Source: Oscillospiraceae bacterium
Lineage (GTDB): Bacteria > Bacillota > Clostridia > Oscillospirales > Acutalibacteraceae
Length of the DNA: 44,967 nt
Reading direction: 5' to 3'
Assembly (NCBI GenBank): GCA_022508805.1
Contig: JAFLUM010000015.1
Coordinates: 1-44,967 of the forward strand
Below the pieces are notes generated by a model, which was not told the origin of the DNA, searched no databases, and worked only from the letters and a program-made list of their open reading frames with translations. Below, piece by piece: positions 14,935-23,943 of the stretch. Positions within the stretch are counted from its first letter, which is position 1, and every line of letters begins with the position of its first letter. The translations under genes were made by a program, and so were the position numbers.

Positions 14935-15765
14935 ATGAATCCTTTTAAAGCCGTATATGAATTGACTGCGCTGAATATCAAGCACACCAAGCAGTCATTT
15001 TCAATGGCGGGAAGCGAATTGAAGAAAAAATACAGCAGTACGCTGTTTGGTTGGGCTTGGTCCATTGTGCGCCCGTTGGTTTTTATATTTGTTTATTGGT
15101 TTGCAATGTCGGTTGGAATTCGTGGAAATAAACCGATCACTCTTGATAGCGGAGAAAAGGTTCCCTATATTATTTGGATGATTCCGGGAGTTATTGCTTG
15201 GTTCGTATTGCAGGAAACACTTTCGGCAGGTGTTGTTTGCGTAAGGCAAAACAGCCATCTTGTTAATAAGATGCTTTTCCCTGTAGGTACAATTCCCGTA
15301 TTCAGCACAATAAGCTACTTTTTTTCTCATCTTCTTATGCTAGCAATATCAATAATCATTTTTGCTTTCGCAAAATATCCGCTTACGGTATATCTTCTTC
15401 AGCTTCCGTTTTATTTGCTGTTGTTTTTTATATTCTGTTGTATACTTGCAATGTTCATTTCAACGCTGGGTGTTATAAGCAGAGATTTTGAACAGCTCAT
15501 TAAAGCTATTTTAAATGTTTTCTTTTGGATGTCGCCTGTTCTGTGGCAGCTTTCAAATGTTAAAAATAAATATGTAGCTTTTGTGTTGAAGCTGAATCCC
15601 TTTAACTATTTCGTTACCGGTTACCGTGACGCTTTTTTAGGTCAGGCTTGGTTTTGGGAGCATTACAAATACACAATTTATATATTTGTATTCCTCGCCA
15701 TTTTTGCTCTGTTTACAGCCTCTCTTCACAAAAAGCTTTCTCCTGAATTTGCAGACGTGCTTTAA
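14935..15765 (+). CDS. tagG: Polysaccharide/teichoic acid ABC exporter, permease (TagG-like)
   Basis: A 276-residue ABC-2 type permease of the TagG/Wzm family, which moves undecaprenyl-linked wall polymers across the membrane. It has the family start (KYSSTLFGWAWSIVRPLVFIFVYWF), about six membrane segments, and the characteristic C-terminal PVLWQLSNV followed by LNPFNYFVTGYRDAFLG. The last residues (SLHKKLSPEFADVL) match the conserved F-A-D end that contacts the ATPase. AGCGAGG stands a few bases before the ATG. It is followed after 16 bases by its ATPase partner and heads a five-gene rightward operon of wall-polymer genes. The substrate (teichoic acid versus other wall glycan) is inferred from the neighbours. 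Confidence 0.9.
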   Translation: MNPFKAVYELTALNIKHTKQSFSMAGSELKKKYSSTLFGWAWSIVRPLVFIFVYWFAMSVGIRGNKPITLDSGEKVPYIIWMIPGVIAWFVLQETLSAGVVCVRQNSHLVNKMLFPVGTIPVFSTISYFFSHLLMLAISIIIFAFAKYPLTVYLLQLPFYLLLFFIFCCILAMFISTLGVISRDFEQLIKAILNVFFWMSPVLWQLSNVKNKYVAFVLKLNPFNYFVTGYRDAFLGQAWFWEHYKYTIYIFVFLAIFALFTASLHKKLSPEFADVL

Positions 15766-15781
15766 GAGGTGTTTATAATAT

Positions 15782-16987
15782 ATGGATAACAATAACTATT
15801 CTGTGAAAGTTGAACATCTTACAAAAATATATAAAAAATATAAACACCCTTGGTACAGAGTTCTTCATGCTTTTTCATCAAAGATCCCGTATACGGAGTT
15901 TTACGCAATGAAAGACCTTTCCGTTACCATACCCAAAGGCGAAGCAGTCGGTATTATCGGCAAAAACGGCAACGGTAAATCGACTCTTCTTAAAATGATA
16001 ACGGGTGTTACGAAAATGACATCAGGTACCATTGATTCCAATGGCAGAATTGTTGCCATGTTAGAGCTTACCTCAGGATTTGACAAAGAGCTTACAGGAC
16101 GTGAAAATGCCTATATAAAGGGCAGAACCATAGGACTTACAAAAGAGGAGATCAATAACCGAATGGATGCAATTTTGCAGTTTGCCGACATCGGTGATTT
16201 TATTGACCAGCCTGTAAGAACATATTCAAGCGGTATGAAATCAAGGCTTGGGTTTGCCGTAAGCGTAAATCTTGATCCCGATATTTTAATTGTTGATGAG
16301 GTTCTTGCAGTAGGCGATATGTCATTCAAATTAAAATGCCTTGCAAAGATGGAGGAGTTTCGCAAAAACGGCAAAACCATTCTTTTTGTAAGCCATGACC
16401 TTTCTACGATCAAAGCCTTTTGCTCCTCTTGTATGTGGATAAAAAACGGCGAGCTTATGTACTACGGTCAAACGGGCACTGCCGTTCAGATGTATCAGGA
16501 TTACCTGAAAGCAGAACGCAGAGAGGAAAATGAACGCAGGCGTAAAGAAAATGCCGATTTGCTTCTCACAAAGGACGATATGCTTCACCCGAACAAAGCC
16601 CATCTTGTTAACGGTATAGGTGAAGAACAGACCGTATTCACCGCAGGCGAGGATATTGAAATCTCTGCAAATTATGAAGTAAACGTCTCGGCAGACAACC
16701 TTAACTGTGCAATTACAGTTTATGACAACGAGCAGAAAGAAATATTCTCATCCAACAGACAGGGTAAACAGTTTGCCCTGAAAAACAGCGTCGGAAAACA
16801 TAAACTGCATGTTGTGCTTCACCAGCCACAGCTGCTTGCAGGTCATTATTTCATAACTTGTGAAATTTGGAATCCTCAGTCAGGCTTTGTGCGGGGAGTA
16901 ATGAATAAAAAACCCTTTGAGATTAAATCCGATACATTTATGGGTACGGGTATAATGCACATCGACTGTACCTGTACAAGTGCGTGA
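15782..16987 (+). CDS. tagH: Polysaccharide/teichoic acid ABC exporter, ATPase (TagH-like)
   Basis: A 401-residue ATPase of the TagH/Wzt type. Walker A GIIGKNGNGKSTLLK lies near residues 56-70, the ABC signature YSSGMKSRLGF near 148, Walker B ILIVDEVLAVGD near 170, and the switch His in FVSHDLSTI near 203. The C-terminal ~150 residues (from about 260) form a beta-rich extension, EDIEISANYEVNV, then HPQLL-type GHYFITCEIWN, as in Wzt proteins that recognise the polymer end. It pairs with the preceding permease. Its stop overlaps the GTG start of the LicD gene by four bases. Confidence 0.9.
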   Translation: MDNNNYSVKVEHLTKIYKKYKHPWYRVLHAFSSKIPYTEFYAMKDLSVTIPKGEAVGIIGKNGNGKSTLLKMITGVTKMTSGTIDSNGRIVAMLELTSGFDKELTGRENAYIKGRTIGLTKEEINNRMDAILQFADIGDFIDQPVRTYSSGMKSRLGFAVSVNLDPDILIVDEVLAVGDMSFKLKCLAKMEEFRKNGKTILFVSHDLSTIKAFCSSCMWIKNGELMYYGQTGTAVQMYQDYLKAERREENERRRKENADLLLTKDDMLHPNKAHLVNGIGEEQTVFTAGEDIEISANYEVNVSADNLNCAITVYDNEQKEIFSSNRQGKQFALKNSVGKHKLHVVLHQPQLLAGHYFITCEIWNPQSGFVRGVMNKKPFEIKSDTFMGTGIMHIDCTCTSA

Positions 16988-17928
16988 GAATTATGAGTTT
17001 TATCAGCAAAATCAGATCTCTCTTTGAAACCAACGTAATGTTTCGGCAGATAATTACGAATAATAAAGATATTCAGTTTATTACCGAGTCACAGACCGCA
17101 GAGCTCCAAAGGGTCTTACTGCAAATGATGAAAGATATTCATTTTGTTTGCGAAAAGCATTCTTTGACGTATTTCCTCGGCGGAGGTTCGTGCCTTGGCG
17201 CAGTACGTCACAAGGGCTTTATCCCTTGGGATGACGATATGGATGTTATTATGCCGAGAGAGGATTATGACAAATTCCCTGCACTTTTAAACGCCGAATT
17301 TCCCGATAAATATTATTATGAGGAGATACACATTAACGAAAAATATGATGCAAACTTTATGAAGGTTCGTCTTAAAGGTTCAATTTGCCGTGAAATTTTT
17401 GAAAGCGACCCGGAAAGCGTTGGGATTTTTATTGACATAAATCCTCTTGAAAACGTTTATAATGATCCGTTTGTCCGTAAAATACATGGCTACACCTGCG
17501 AGCTTTTGCTTCTTATTTGTTCGTGCGTAAGGCTTAAAAATAATGCACCGTTTATCCGTCCTTTTATTACCGATGAAAAACAGCTCGCGGTAATCAAACG
17601 AAAACTTCGCCTTGCAAATCTTTTATCTTTTTTCTCTTTAAGAAAATGGCTTCTTATTACTGAAAAAACCATGTCCTTATGCAAGAACCAAAACAGCTCT
17701 TTCGTTTCAATTCCCACAGGAAGAAAGCATTATTTCGGAGAAATGCAGCCGAGAAGTACTTTCTCAAAAGCTGTTTTAACAGACTTTGAAGATACTGAGT
17801 TTTATATTATGTCCGGCTTTGAGTCTTACCTTACGGGGCTTTTCGGTGACGACTATATGACACCTCCACCCGAAAAAGAAAGGGAGCACCATGCCGTAAC
17901 CGCATTACAGTTTCCTGAAAATAAATAG
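16984..17928 (+). CDS. LicD family phosphotransferase
   Basis: A 314-residue LicD-like enzyme. LicD proteins transfer phosphocholine or another phospho-substituent from a CDP-activated donor to a surface glycan. The defining motif LGGGSCLGAVRHKGFIPWDD, continuing DDMDVIMPREDYDKF, lies at about residues 65-95 and includes the acidic cluster that binds metal and donor. A second conserved piece, IFIDINPLENV, lies near 148. The GTG start at 16984 overlaps the previous stop as GTGA, the same coupling arrangement as the gene at 25171-26043. The ATG at 16993 is an alternative, and neither has a strong ribosome binding site. The adjacent cytidylyltransferase could supply the CDP donor. The substituent itself is unknown. 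Confidence 0.85.
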   Translation: MRIMSFISKIRSLFETNVMFRQIITNNKDIQFITESQTAELQRVLLQMMKDIHFVCEKHSLTYFLGGGSCLGAVRHKGFIPWDDDMDVIMPREDYDKFPALLNAEFPDKYYYEEIHINEKYDANFMKVRLKGSICREIFESDPESVGIFIDINPLENVYNDPFVRKIHGYTCELLLLICSCVRLKNNAPFIRPFITDEKQLAVIKRKLRLANLLSFFSLRKWLLITEKTMSLCKNQNSSFVSIPTGRKHYFGEMQPRSTFSKAVLTDFEDTEFYIMSGFESYLTGLFGDDYMTPPPEKEREHHAVTALQFPENK

Positions 17929-17951
17929 TAAAAATTAAAGGAGATATAAAA

Positions 17952-18668
17952 ATGAACTATGCTTTAATTTTTGCCGGCGGAACCGGTCAAAGAATGAACA
18001 CCAGGAATAAACCTAAGCAGTTCCTTGAATTAAACAGCAAACCGATTATCATTCATACTATCGAGCATTTTGAAAATCATCCGATGATTGACGGAATTGT
18101 CGTTGTGTGCTTGAGTGATTGGATCCCTTATATGAATACGCTCCTTAAAAAGTTCTGCATTAACAAGGTGATCAAAGTTGTTGAGGGCGGAGATACAGGT
18201 CAGCATTCCATAAGAAACGGTCTTTTTGCTCTTTATGAGAACGAGAGCGTTCCAAAGGACTCTATCGTGCTTATTCACGACGGTGTTCGTCCGCTCATCA
18301 ATGACCAAATTATTACAGACAACATTGAGTGCGTAAAAGCAAACGGCAACAGCGTTACCGTTACTCCCGCTATTGAAACCATAATCAGCGTAAACGAAAA
18401 TAATGAGATAAACGAGGTTATGGACCGTTCTGTTTGCAGAATGGCGCGTGCTCCGCAATGCTTTATTTTGCGAGAAATTGTTGACGCTCACAATAAAGCA
18501 GATGCTGAAGACTTCAGTGCCATTGATTCTGCAATGCTTATGTCACATTACGGAACAACTCTTCACGTTGTTGAAGGACCGCCCGAAAATATTAAAATCA
18601 CCACTCCGTCTGATTTCTACATTTTCCGTGCTATTACGGAAGCGAGAGAAAATGCGCAAATTCTATAA
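17952..18668 (+). CDS. IspD/TarI-type cytidylyltransferase
   Basis: A 238-residue nucleotidyltransferase that makes a CDP-activated alcohol or sugar from CTP and a phosphate substrate. Visible are the CTP-binding loop IFAGGTGQRMN (residues 6-16), the following basic KPKQFLEL (20-27), and IHDGVRPLI near residue 110. AIDSAMLM and ENIKITTPSDF near the C-terminus are typical of the IspD/TarI group. Because it lies between LicD and an epimerase in a wall-polymer operon, a TarI-like role (for example CDP-ribitol) or donor supply for LicD is more likely than MEP-pathway IspD. GGAGA stands seven bases before the ATG. The exact substrate cannot be read from sequence. Confidence 0.8.
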   Translation: MNYALIFAGGTGQRMNTRNKPKQFLELNSKPIIIHTIEHFENHPMIDGIVVVCLSDWIPYMNTLLKKFCINKVIKVVEGGDTGQHSIRNGLFALYENESVPKDSIVLIHDGVRPLINDQIITDNIECVKANGNSVTVTPAIETIISVNENNEINEVMDRSVCRMARAPQCFILREIVDAHNKADAEDFSAIDSAMLMSHYGTTLHVVEGPPENIKITTPSDFYIFRAITEARENAQIL

Positions 18669-18681
18669 TAAGGAGATAACT

Positions 18682-19722
18682 ATGTCAAGTTCGGTTGAAT
18701 TAAATGACATTAAAACAGTTGTAAGCGATCCTGTTTGCAAAGAGCTTTTTAATTCTTCTGTGTTGATTACCGGGGCTACCGGTCTTATCGGCTCATTCTT
18801 CATTAAAAGTCTTATAGAGCTTAATAAGACGCAGAATGCGAATATTAAAATCTATGCTCTTGTAAGAAACGAGCAGAAGGCAAAAAAGATGTTCGGTGAC
18901 CGGGTAAGTCTTGTTGTCGGTGACATCGTAAATGTTACGGCTTTGGATTTTGAGGTTGACTATATTTTCCACGGAGCAAGCATTACAAGCTCAAAGGATA
19001 TGGTGGAAAAGCCTGTTGAGACTATTGACATTGCCATCAAGGGAACGGAAAATATGCTCATCGCCGCAAGAAAGCAGAAAAACCTTAAGGCATTTGTTTA
19101 TATGTCATCGTTGGAGGTTTACGGTGTCACACCGCCGGAGCTTAAAATAATTACCGAAAACGATTACGGTTATATTGACCAGCTAAACGTTCGCAGCAGT
19201 TATTCGCTGGGCAAGAGAATGGTGGAATGTCTTTGCGTGTCTTTTGCTTCGGAATACGGCGTACCCGTTAAAATTGTCCGTCTTACGCAAACCTTCGGTC
19301 CCGGCGTTGCTTATAATGACGGCAGAGTGTTTGCAGATTTTGCACGGTGTGTCATTGAGAGCAGAGATATAATTCTTCACACCAAGGGTGAAACAGTCAG
19401 AAATTACTGCTATCTTTCGGATGCCGTTACCGCTTTAATGACAGTTGCCGCAAGAGGTGAGATCGGTCAGGCGTATAATATTGCAAATGAAGATTCCGAC
19501 ATTTCAATTTACGGTATGGCAGAGATGCTTTGCTCGTTTTTTCCTGAAAAGGGTATCAAGGTGGTAATTGAGGACAACGGCAATGCAGCAAAAATGGGTT
19601 ATAATCCGACTGTTAAGATCAAACTCGGAACTGCCAAGCTCCGTGCACTCGGCTGGGATGCAAAGGTTGACCTTGAAACCATGTTTAAAAACTTAATTGA
19701 AGATATGTCTTGTAACAAATAA
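18682..19722 (+). CDS. NAD-dependent epimerase/dehydratase
   Basis: A 346-residue short-chain dehydrogenase of the extended type. The Rossmann glycine motif VLITGATGLIGSFF lies near residues 28-41, VDYIFHGAS (the NAD-pocket strand) near 93, and the catalytic pair SYSLGKRMVE (Tyr-x-x-x-Lys) near 173-177. VRLTQTFGPG follows, as in nucleotide-sugar epimerases. The start is ATG at 18682, with AAGGAG ten bases upstream at 18670. The much longer open frame beginning at 18448 overlaps the cytidylyltransferase gene and is not used. As the last gene of the TagGH-LicD operon it probably makes the nucleotide-linked sugar or alcohol for the polymer. Confidence 0.85.
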   Translation: MSSSVELNDIKTVVSDPVCKELFNSSVLITGATGLIGSFFIKSLIELNKTQNANIKIYALVRNEQKAKKMFGDRVSLVVGDIVNVTALDFEVDYIFHGASITSSKDMVEKPVETIDIAIKGTENMLIAARKQKNLKAFVYMSSLEVYGVTPPELKIITENDYGYIDQLNVRSSYSLGKRMVECLCVSFASEYGVPVKIVRLTQTFGPGVAYNDGRVFADFARCVIESRDIILHTKGETVRNYCYLSDAVTALMTVAARGEIGQAYNIANEDSDISIYGMAEMLCSFFPEKGIKVVIEDNGNAAKMGYNPTVKIKLGTAKLRALGWDAKVDLETMFKNLIEDMSCNK

Positions 19723-19748
19723 CAATAATTGAATCATCACAAAAAATT

Positions 19749-19780
19749 AACGCCATCGAAATTTCGATGGCGTTTTTTTT
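19749..19780. terminator. Bidirectional terminator between convergent genes
   Basis: AACGCCATCGAA-AT-TTCGATGGCGTT followed by eight T on the plus strand, and A-rich on the other side. It serves the operon ending at 19722 and the leftward acyltransferase ending at 19784. Confidence 0.9.
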
Positions 19781-19783
19781 GCA

Positions 19784-20875
19784 TCACTTTGTTTTAATAA
19801 ATTTGTTGATTTTGATTTTGCCAAGCAACTTAAACGGGTACCAGAACGGATATGTTGAGAAAACAAGCGTAATAACAAGAGCAATCGGGAAAATTGCTAA
19901 TCTTAAGTAAGGAACTGCATCGAGATATTCATACCATCTGTAATCAAGATAAGCTAAATATAAATATCTGTGCAGAATGTAAACGGCAAGTGTTCTTGCA
20001 CCGTATTTTGTAAAGAAATACTTTTTCCTTGGAACCCATGCCAAAAAAGCAAAGCAAAGCATTGCAGCACAGATGTAAAACCATACTCTCGGCACAAACC
20101 ACAAAAGAGGGGTTAATGAAGAGTTTTTGAAAATCGTCGCATAGGGGGTATCGCAAGTGATAAATTTATTGATTGAAAAATTGATTACATCTCCGTAAGG
20201 CTTAAAGAGCAGCGTAATTGCAAGCTGTGACAATAACGCAACAATTCCGACGGGGATTGAAATAATTCTTGCTTTTTTACTGTATATCTTTTCAAATGTT
20301 TGAGGTGTAATGTAATAACCTGCCAGAAAGAAGGGGTAATGCGTTACCACTCTGGAAATTGACATTGAACCGTTAAGTTTTGGGTCATAAGCCAAGAAAA
20401 GTCCCAGTAAAACAGCGACCGGGAACATAATCTCGGGTTTTACTCTGTCAACAAGCGGCAAAAAGCAATACCACCAAATAAGGCATACCAAAAACCAAAG
20501 AGATGAACGCGGCGCAAAGAACGACGGTGTAATATCATCCTTCAAAACAAACATTTCAAAAGCCGCAACGGTAACCTGTGCAAACAAATAATACATAATG
20601 TAAGTGAACGGCCGTTGAACATTTATTGTACCGTCAGGTCTGATATACTTTTTTGCGAAGAAACCGGAAATGAAAATCAAGCACGGCATATGTAATGTAT
20701 TGATTACACGCCAAAGATACATAAATACAATTCCCGACCCGCCTGAGTCTTTGAACGGGGAAAGAGCATGGGCTAATACGACAAGGAAAATCAAAATAAA
20801 TTTTGCATTATCGTAATAGTACAGTCTTCCTTTTTCGTCTGCGTAGGGAGATGGGGCTAAAGTGCTGTTACTCAT
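19784..20875 (-). CDS. Membrane acyltransferase (acyltransferase 3 family)
   Basis: A 363-residue integral membrane protein with about ten hydrophobic segments. The N-terminal YYDNAKFILIFLVVLAHALSPF carries the conserved His (LAHAL) of acyltransferase-3/OafA-like enzymes, which acylate surface sugars. LHMPCLIFISGFFAKKYI follows, as in the family. MSNST at 20875 is the chosen start because GGTGGAG lies five bases upstream, inside the longer frame from 20893. It is 21 bases from the TagF-like gene end and transcribed with it, so it probably decorates the same wall polymer. The acyl group is unknown. Confidence 0.82.
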   Translation of the reverse strand: MSNSTLAPSPYADEKGRLYYYDNAKFILIFLVVLAHALSPFKDSGGSGIVFMYLWRVINTLHMPCLIFISGFFAKKYIRPDGTINVQRPFTYIMYYLFAQVTVAAFEMFVLKDDITPSFFAPRSSLWFLVCLIWWYCFLPLVDRVKPEIMFPVAVLLGLFLAYDPKLNGSMSISRVVTHYPFFLAGYYITPQTFEKIYSKKARIISIPVGIVALLSQLAITLLFKPYGDVINFSINKFITCDTPYATIFKNSSLTPLLWFVPRVWFYICAAMLCFAFLAWVPRKKYFFTKYGARTLAVYILHRYLYLAYLDYRWYEYLDAVPYLRLAIFPIALVITLVFSTYPFWYPFKLLGKIKINKFIKTK

Positions 20876-20896
20876 TTTTTCTCCACCTTTCATATT

Positions 20897-23695
20897 TTAA
20901 AAATTAGATTTATCGTTCATAAATGCGATCACTTCGTTGTAAATTCGCTCACAGTTATTGAAATCGTCAAAGCAGAAGAAATCATTTGCACGTTCAACAT
21001 ACATTTGCTCTGCTTTACACTCGTTTTCCATATAATTACAAAGTGTATTGATCAAGACGTCGTGATTTTTACAAATCGGACCGAATCCCATTGTTTCGTA
21101 AATCATTCCGCCTTCTTCATACTGCGGGGGCAATGTGTCCGGGTGGTAGTAAACTATCGGCTTTCTTTGATAAGCAAAGTCAAACTGAACGCCTGAATAG
21201 TCAGTTACCATAAGTGAAGACTCTGTTAAGATCTTTTCATAACTCATTTCTCCTGTCGCCTGCATAATTTTTACATAGTCATTCTTGTCAAAATCCTCTG
21301 CCTGAGAGCTCATTGCAGGGTGAAGGAGATAGATGATCTCATAACCTGTTTTCTTTGCACATTCTATAAGCTTTTCGTCATTTATGAGATTGTTGTAAAG
21401 GCGGAAATATTCGCTGTTCTTAAAGCTGTCGTTATGTGATTTCTTAACAAACGCTATGCTTTGGTTAACAATATTCCTTCTCCATGTAGGGGTGATCAAA
21501 ATTTGCTTTTGATCGTTGCTTCTAAGCCCGTCATAGCGTGCGAGACCTGTCAGTTTTAATTCCTTGCCGAAGAAATCATAAGGCGGTTTTTCACAGTTTT
21601 CCTTTTCATATTTTGATGCAAGAGTGTAAAGCCTTGTGTCGTCAAAAATTCTGTTCTGATACTGTGCGATTTTTTGAATTGTGAGCCCGTGCTGAATACA
21701 AACAACAATTCCCTTAAACAAATCCTTGACAAACACCTGACCTCTGCCGCTGAAGCCGAGATAATTAAATACCGTTGAGTGTGTTGCAAGTATAACCTCG
21801 CTGTAAAGGGCTAACAGCTTAAGTCTTGGGCTGCCTTGCTTTAATATATATTTTCCGTGTTGCTTTTTAAGCCGTTCGTAGTCAAGTGAATCGGGACTGA
21901 TTATATAGTAAATGTCAATGCCGTCATTTAATTTGCGGCAATACTGAAATATATATTCGCCGTTGTCGCCTGCTTTATAAAGCTTGTCAAAGGTGATCCA
22001 AATATGCTTTTTGTGCATAAACGGATAAACAAGCCAATAAATTAATCTAAGCGCAAGATATAAAACTCTCGTCTTGAGCGGGGCTTTGGTTCTTAGTAGT
22101 CTGTAAACGAAGAATTTGCCCTCAAGCCCAATCCTTTTAATCGGATTTAATTTCTTAACCGTAAGTGTTTTCTTTCTGAATGCAAGTATTCTCTTGTTAT
22201 TAAGCTTTGTATATGCTGCATTGCTGTATGAAATTTTTGAGGCTGCACGGGCAAATGCGTATTTTACCGGATAATCCATGCCGTCAACCGTAAAGCCGAA
22301 TACAAGACTCTTGTTAAGCATATCGTCAACCGGAATTGAAATATGGAAGGTTCTTCTTCTGTTAATTGTAATTCCAAAGAATTTTTCAGAAGAATAAAGC
22401 CTTGTTTCGGTCATTTCAATTTTTTCATCACCGATTTTTGCGAATATTTCGTAGTCGGTTGTATCAAGAAGATACATAGGAAATTCAACATCTATTTCAA
22501 TTTTTTTCGCGATGAAATCAATAACCTTTACGGTAGCCCTTTGGTTGTAAGTAAGGCCGAGAGTACAAAGGCTTAAAATGTCAAATCTTTCCTTTGCCCT
22601 TTCCAAATCCTCACTTGTTAATGCCTTGTAGCTTTCGCTGTTTAATACAAGCTGATTTTTATATCTTCCGTCGTTAATGACCTTTACTTCAAGGGGCTTA
22701 ATATTTAACGCCTTGCATTTACCGATATAATAATGCATTTTGAGGCTTCGTGCCATTTTATATTTACAGGGTATATTTTGGAAAATAACATTGTCATTGA
22801 TGTACTGCATAAGCTCGCAAACATACCCGTCAAACTCAAATGCCTCTTCTCTTGTGAGAGTACCTTTATCTCTCTCAAAGAAATTACAGTTGTACCTTGC
22901 CCAAACAAAATAGAGCAAAGAAATTTGAAGATATGTGGGAACCGTGCCGTATTTCTTCTGAAGTTCTTTAGCCATCGGAATAAAGCAATCTCTGACAGCA
23001 GGTGTATACCATTCCTTTAGCTTTGCATTTTCACAGGTCAATGGGCTGTTTTCAAGAGGCGTGGAATAATAATAGGTAATTCCCAGAACCTTGAAAACAT
23101 CTGTTTCTTTTTCGAGCAAGCTCAAAAGATAGTCATTTTCACAGACAGCATTTAATTGCGGGTTGAATTTTATGCTCTTTGCAAGTTCTGAATCAATAAA
23201 ATATGACTGCAATAAAAGATTTAAGCATTTTGTTTGAATTCTGATGTTATTAAGACCGGCTTTGTCTGACTTCATTTTGTAGCCGAAATATGACCTTTTT
23301 TCTTCACCGTCTTCAGTAACTGTGTTCTTAAAGCCTTTTGCATTAACAGTGAAAAGCTTAACCGCTTCACCGTTTTCCTTTAATGCATTAAGCGAAGGTT
23401 TTAATGTATCTAACGCATTGGGAGAAAGATATGAAGAGGCTAAGGTAAAATTGATAAACCTGCCTTTTGCATTTTCAAGTCCGAGATTATAGGCATCTGC
23501 TAATGAAATGCCTTCTTTTTCAATTAAAAGAATGTTAGACCTGTCCGCTGTTTTCTTTTTTAACGTATCCTCTTCTTCGGCAAACGGACTTATAATTATA
23601 AGCTGTGTGTCCGAAAAACAATTATTAGTAAGTATGCTGTCAAATGCTTCACTGCACTCAAATGCATCACGGTACATAATAATTGAGTAATTCAT
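20897..23695 (-). CDS. Glycosyltransferase fused to CDP-glycerol glycerophosphotransferase (TagF-like)
   Basis: A 932-residue two-part enzyme. Residues ~1-120 resemble a GT-A family 2 start (YSIIMYRDAFECSEAFDSIL, GISLADAYNLGLENAKGRF). The middle, about 370-510, is a beta-rich linker. From about 580 the protein is a TagF/TagB-type CDP-glycerol glycerophosphotransferase, with KHIWITFDKLYKAGDNGEY, VCIQHGLTIQKIA, ITPTWRRN, YLLHPAM, then SLMVTDYSGVQFDFAYQRKP carrying the donor-binding motif. It should add glycerol-phosphate units to a lipid-linked glycan. MNYS at 23695 is the start: AAGGGG lies eight bases upstream, while the longer frame starts inside the promoter -10 region. It is followed by the acyltransferase gene. 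Confidence 0.85.
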   Translation of the reverse strand: MNYSIIMYRDAFECSEAFDSILTNNCFSDTQLIIISPFAEEEDTLKKKTADRSNILLIEKEGISLADAYNLGLENAKGRFINFTLASSYLSPNALDTLKPSLNALKENGEAVKLFTVNAKGFKNTVTEDGEEKRSYFGYKMKSDKAGLNNIRIQTKCLNLLLQSYFIDSELAKSIKFNPQLNAVCENDYLLSLLEKETDVFKVLGITYYYSTPLENSPLTCENAKLKEWYTPAVRDCFIPMAKELQKKYGTVPTYLQISLLYFVWARYNCNFFERDKGTLTREEAFEFDGYVCELMQYINDNVIFQNIPCKYKMARSLKMHYYIGKCKALNIKPLEVKVINDGRYKNQLVLNSESYKALTSEDLERAKERFDILSLCTLGLTYNQRATVKVIDFIAKKIEIDVEFPMYLLDTTDYEIFAKIGDEKIEMTETRLYSSEKFFGITINRRRTFHISIPVDDMLNKSLVFGFTVDGMDYPVKYAFARAASKISYSNAAYTKLNNKRILAFRKKTLTVKKLNPIKRIGLEGKFFVYRLLRTKAPLKTRVLYLALRLIYWLVYPFMHKKHIWITFDKLYKAGDNGEYIFQYCRKLNDGIDIYYIISPDSLDYERLKKQHGKYILKQGSPRLKLLALYSEVILATHSTVFNYLGFSGRGQVFVKDLFKGIVVCIQHGLTIQKIAQYQNRIFDDTRLYTLASKYEKENCEKPPYDFFGKELKLTGLARYDGLRSNDQKQILITPTWRRNIVNQSIAFVKKSHNDSFKNSEYFRLYNNLINDEKLIECAKKTGYEIIYLLHPAMSSQAEDFDKNDYVKIMQATGEMSYEKILTESSLMVTDYSGVQFDFAYQRKPIVYYHPDTLPPQYEEGGMIYETMGFGPICKNHDVLINTLCNYMENECKAEQMYVERANDFFCFDDFNNCERIYNEVIAFMNDKSNF

Positions 23696-23760
23696 TGCTT
23701 CGTCCCCTTTAAAGCCCTGTATTTCCGAACTTTCTTTTTGTTTCAAGAGCAATTTTTTTA

Positions 23761-23789
23761 ATTTTACCATAAATAATTAAAATTTTCAA
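23761..23789 (-). promoter_or_regulatory. Promoter of the TagF-like gene
   Basis: On the minus strand TTGAAA (23784-23789), a 17-base spacer ending TTATGG, and TAAAAT (23761-23766). The ATG of the longer reading frame (23770) lies within this promoter, excluding it as the start. Confidence 0.65.
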
Positions 23790-23847
23790 TACATTTGTCA
23801 GACCTTGTCTAATACATCCGAATATAGTCACTGAAAAAACATTGTAA

Positions 23848-23876
23848 TTGAAAAATCTAAGATATCGTGTTAAAAT
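23848..23876 (+). promoter_or_regulatory. Promoter of the second glycerophosphotransferase gene
   Basis: TTGAAA (23848-23853), 17 bases, TAAAAT (23871-23876). It is divergent from the TagF-like promoter and uses the same hexamers. Confidence 0.65.
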
Positions 23877-23943
23877 AACAGTAAACTCCCCGTTTTGCAA
23901 TGGGATCAAGTAACAAAAAATGTAATTAAAAAGAGACAGACAA

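Noticed and set aside
18448-18681. N-terminal extension of the epimerase frame
   Set aside because: It overlaps the cytidylyltransferase gene in another frame; an AAGGAG site and ATG at 18682 define the real start, and the Rossmann motif lies at the usual distance from it.
23696-23770. Longer N-terminus of the TagF-like protein
   Set aside because: The ATG at 23770 lies in the promoter and lacks a ribosome binding site, while ATG 23695 has one at the right distance.
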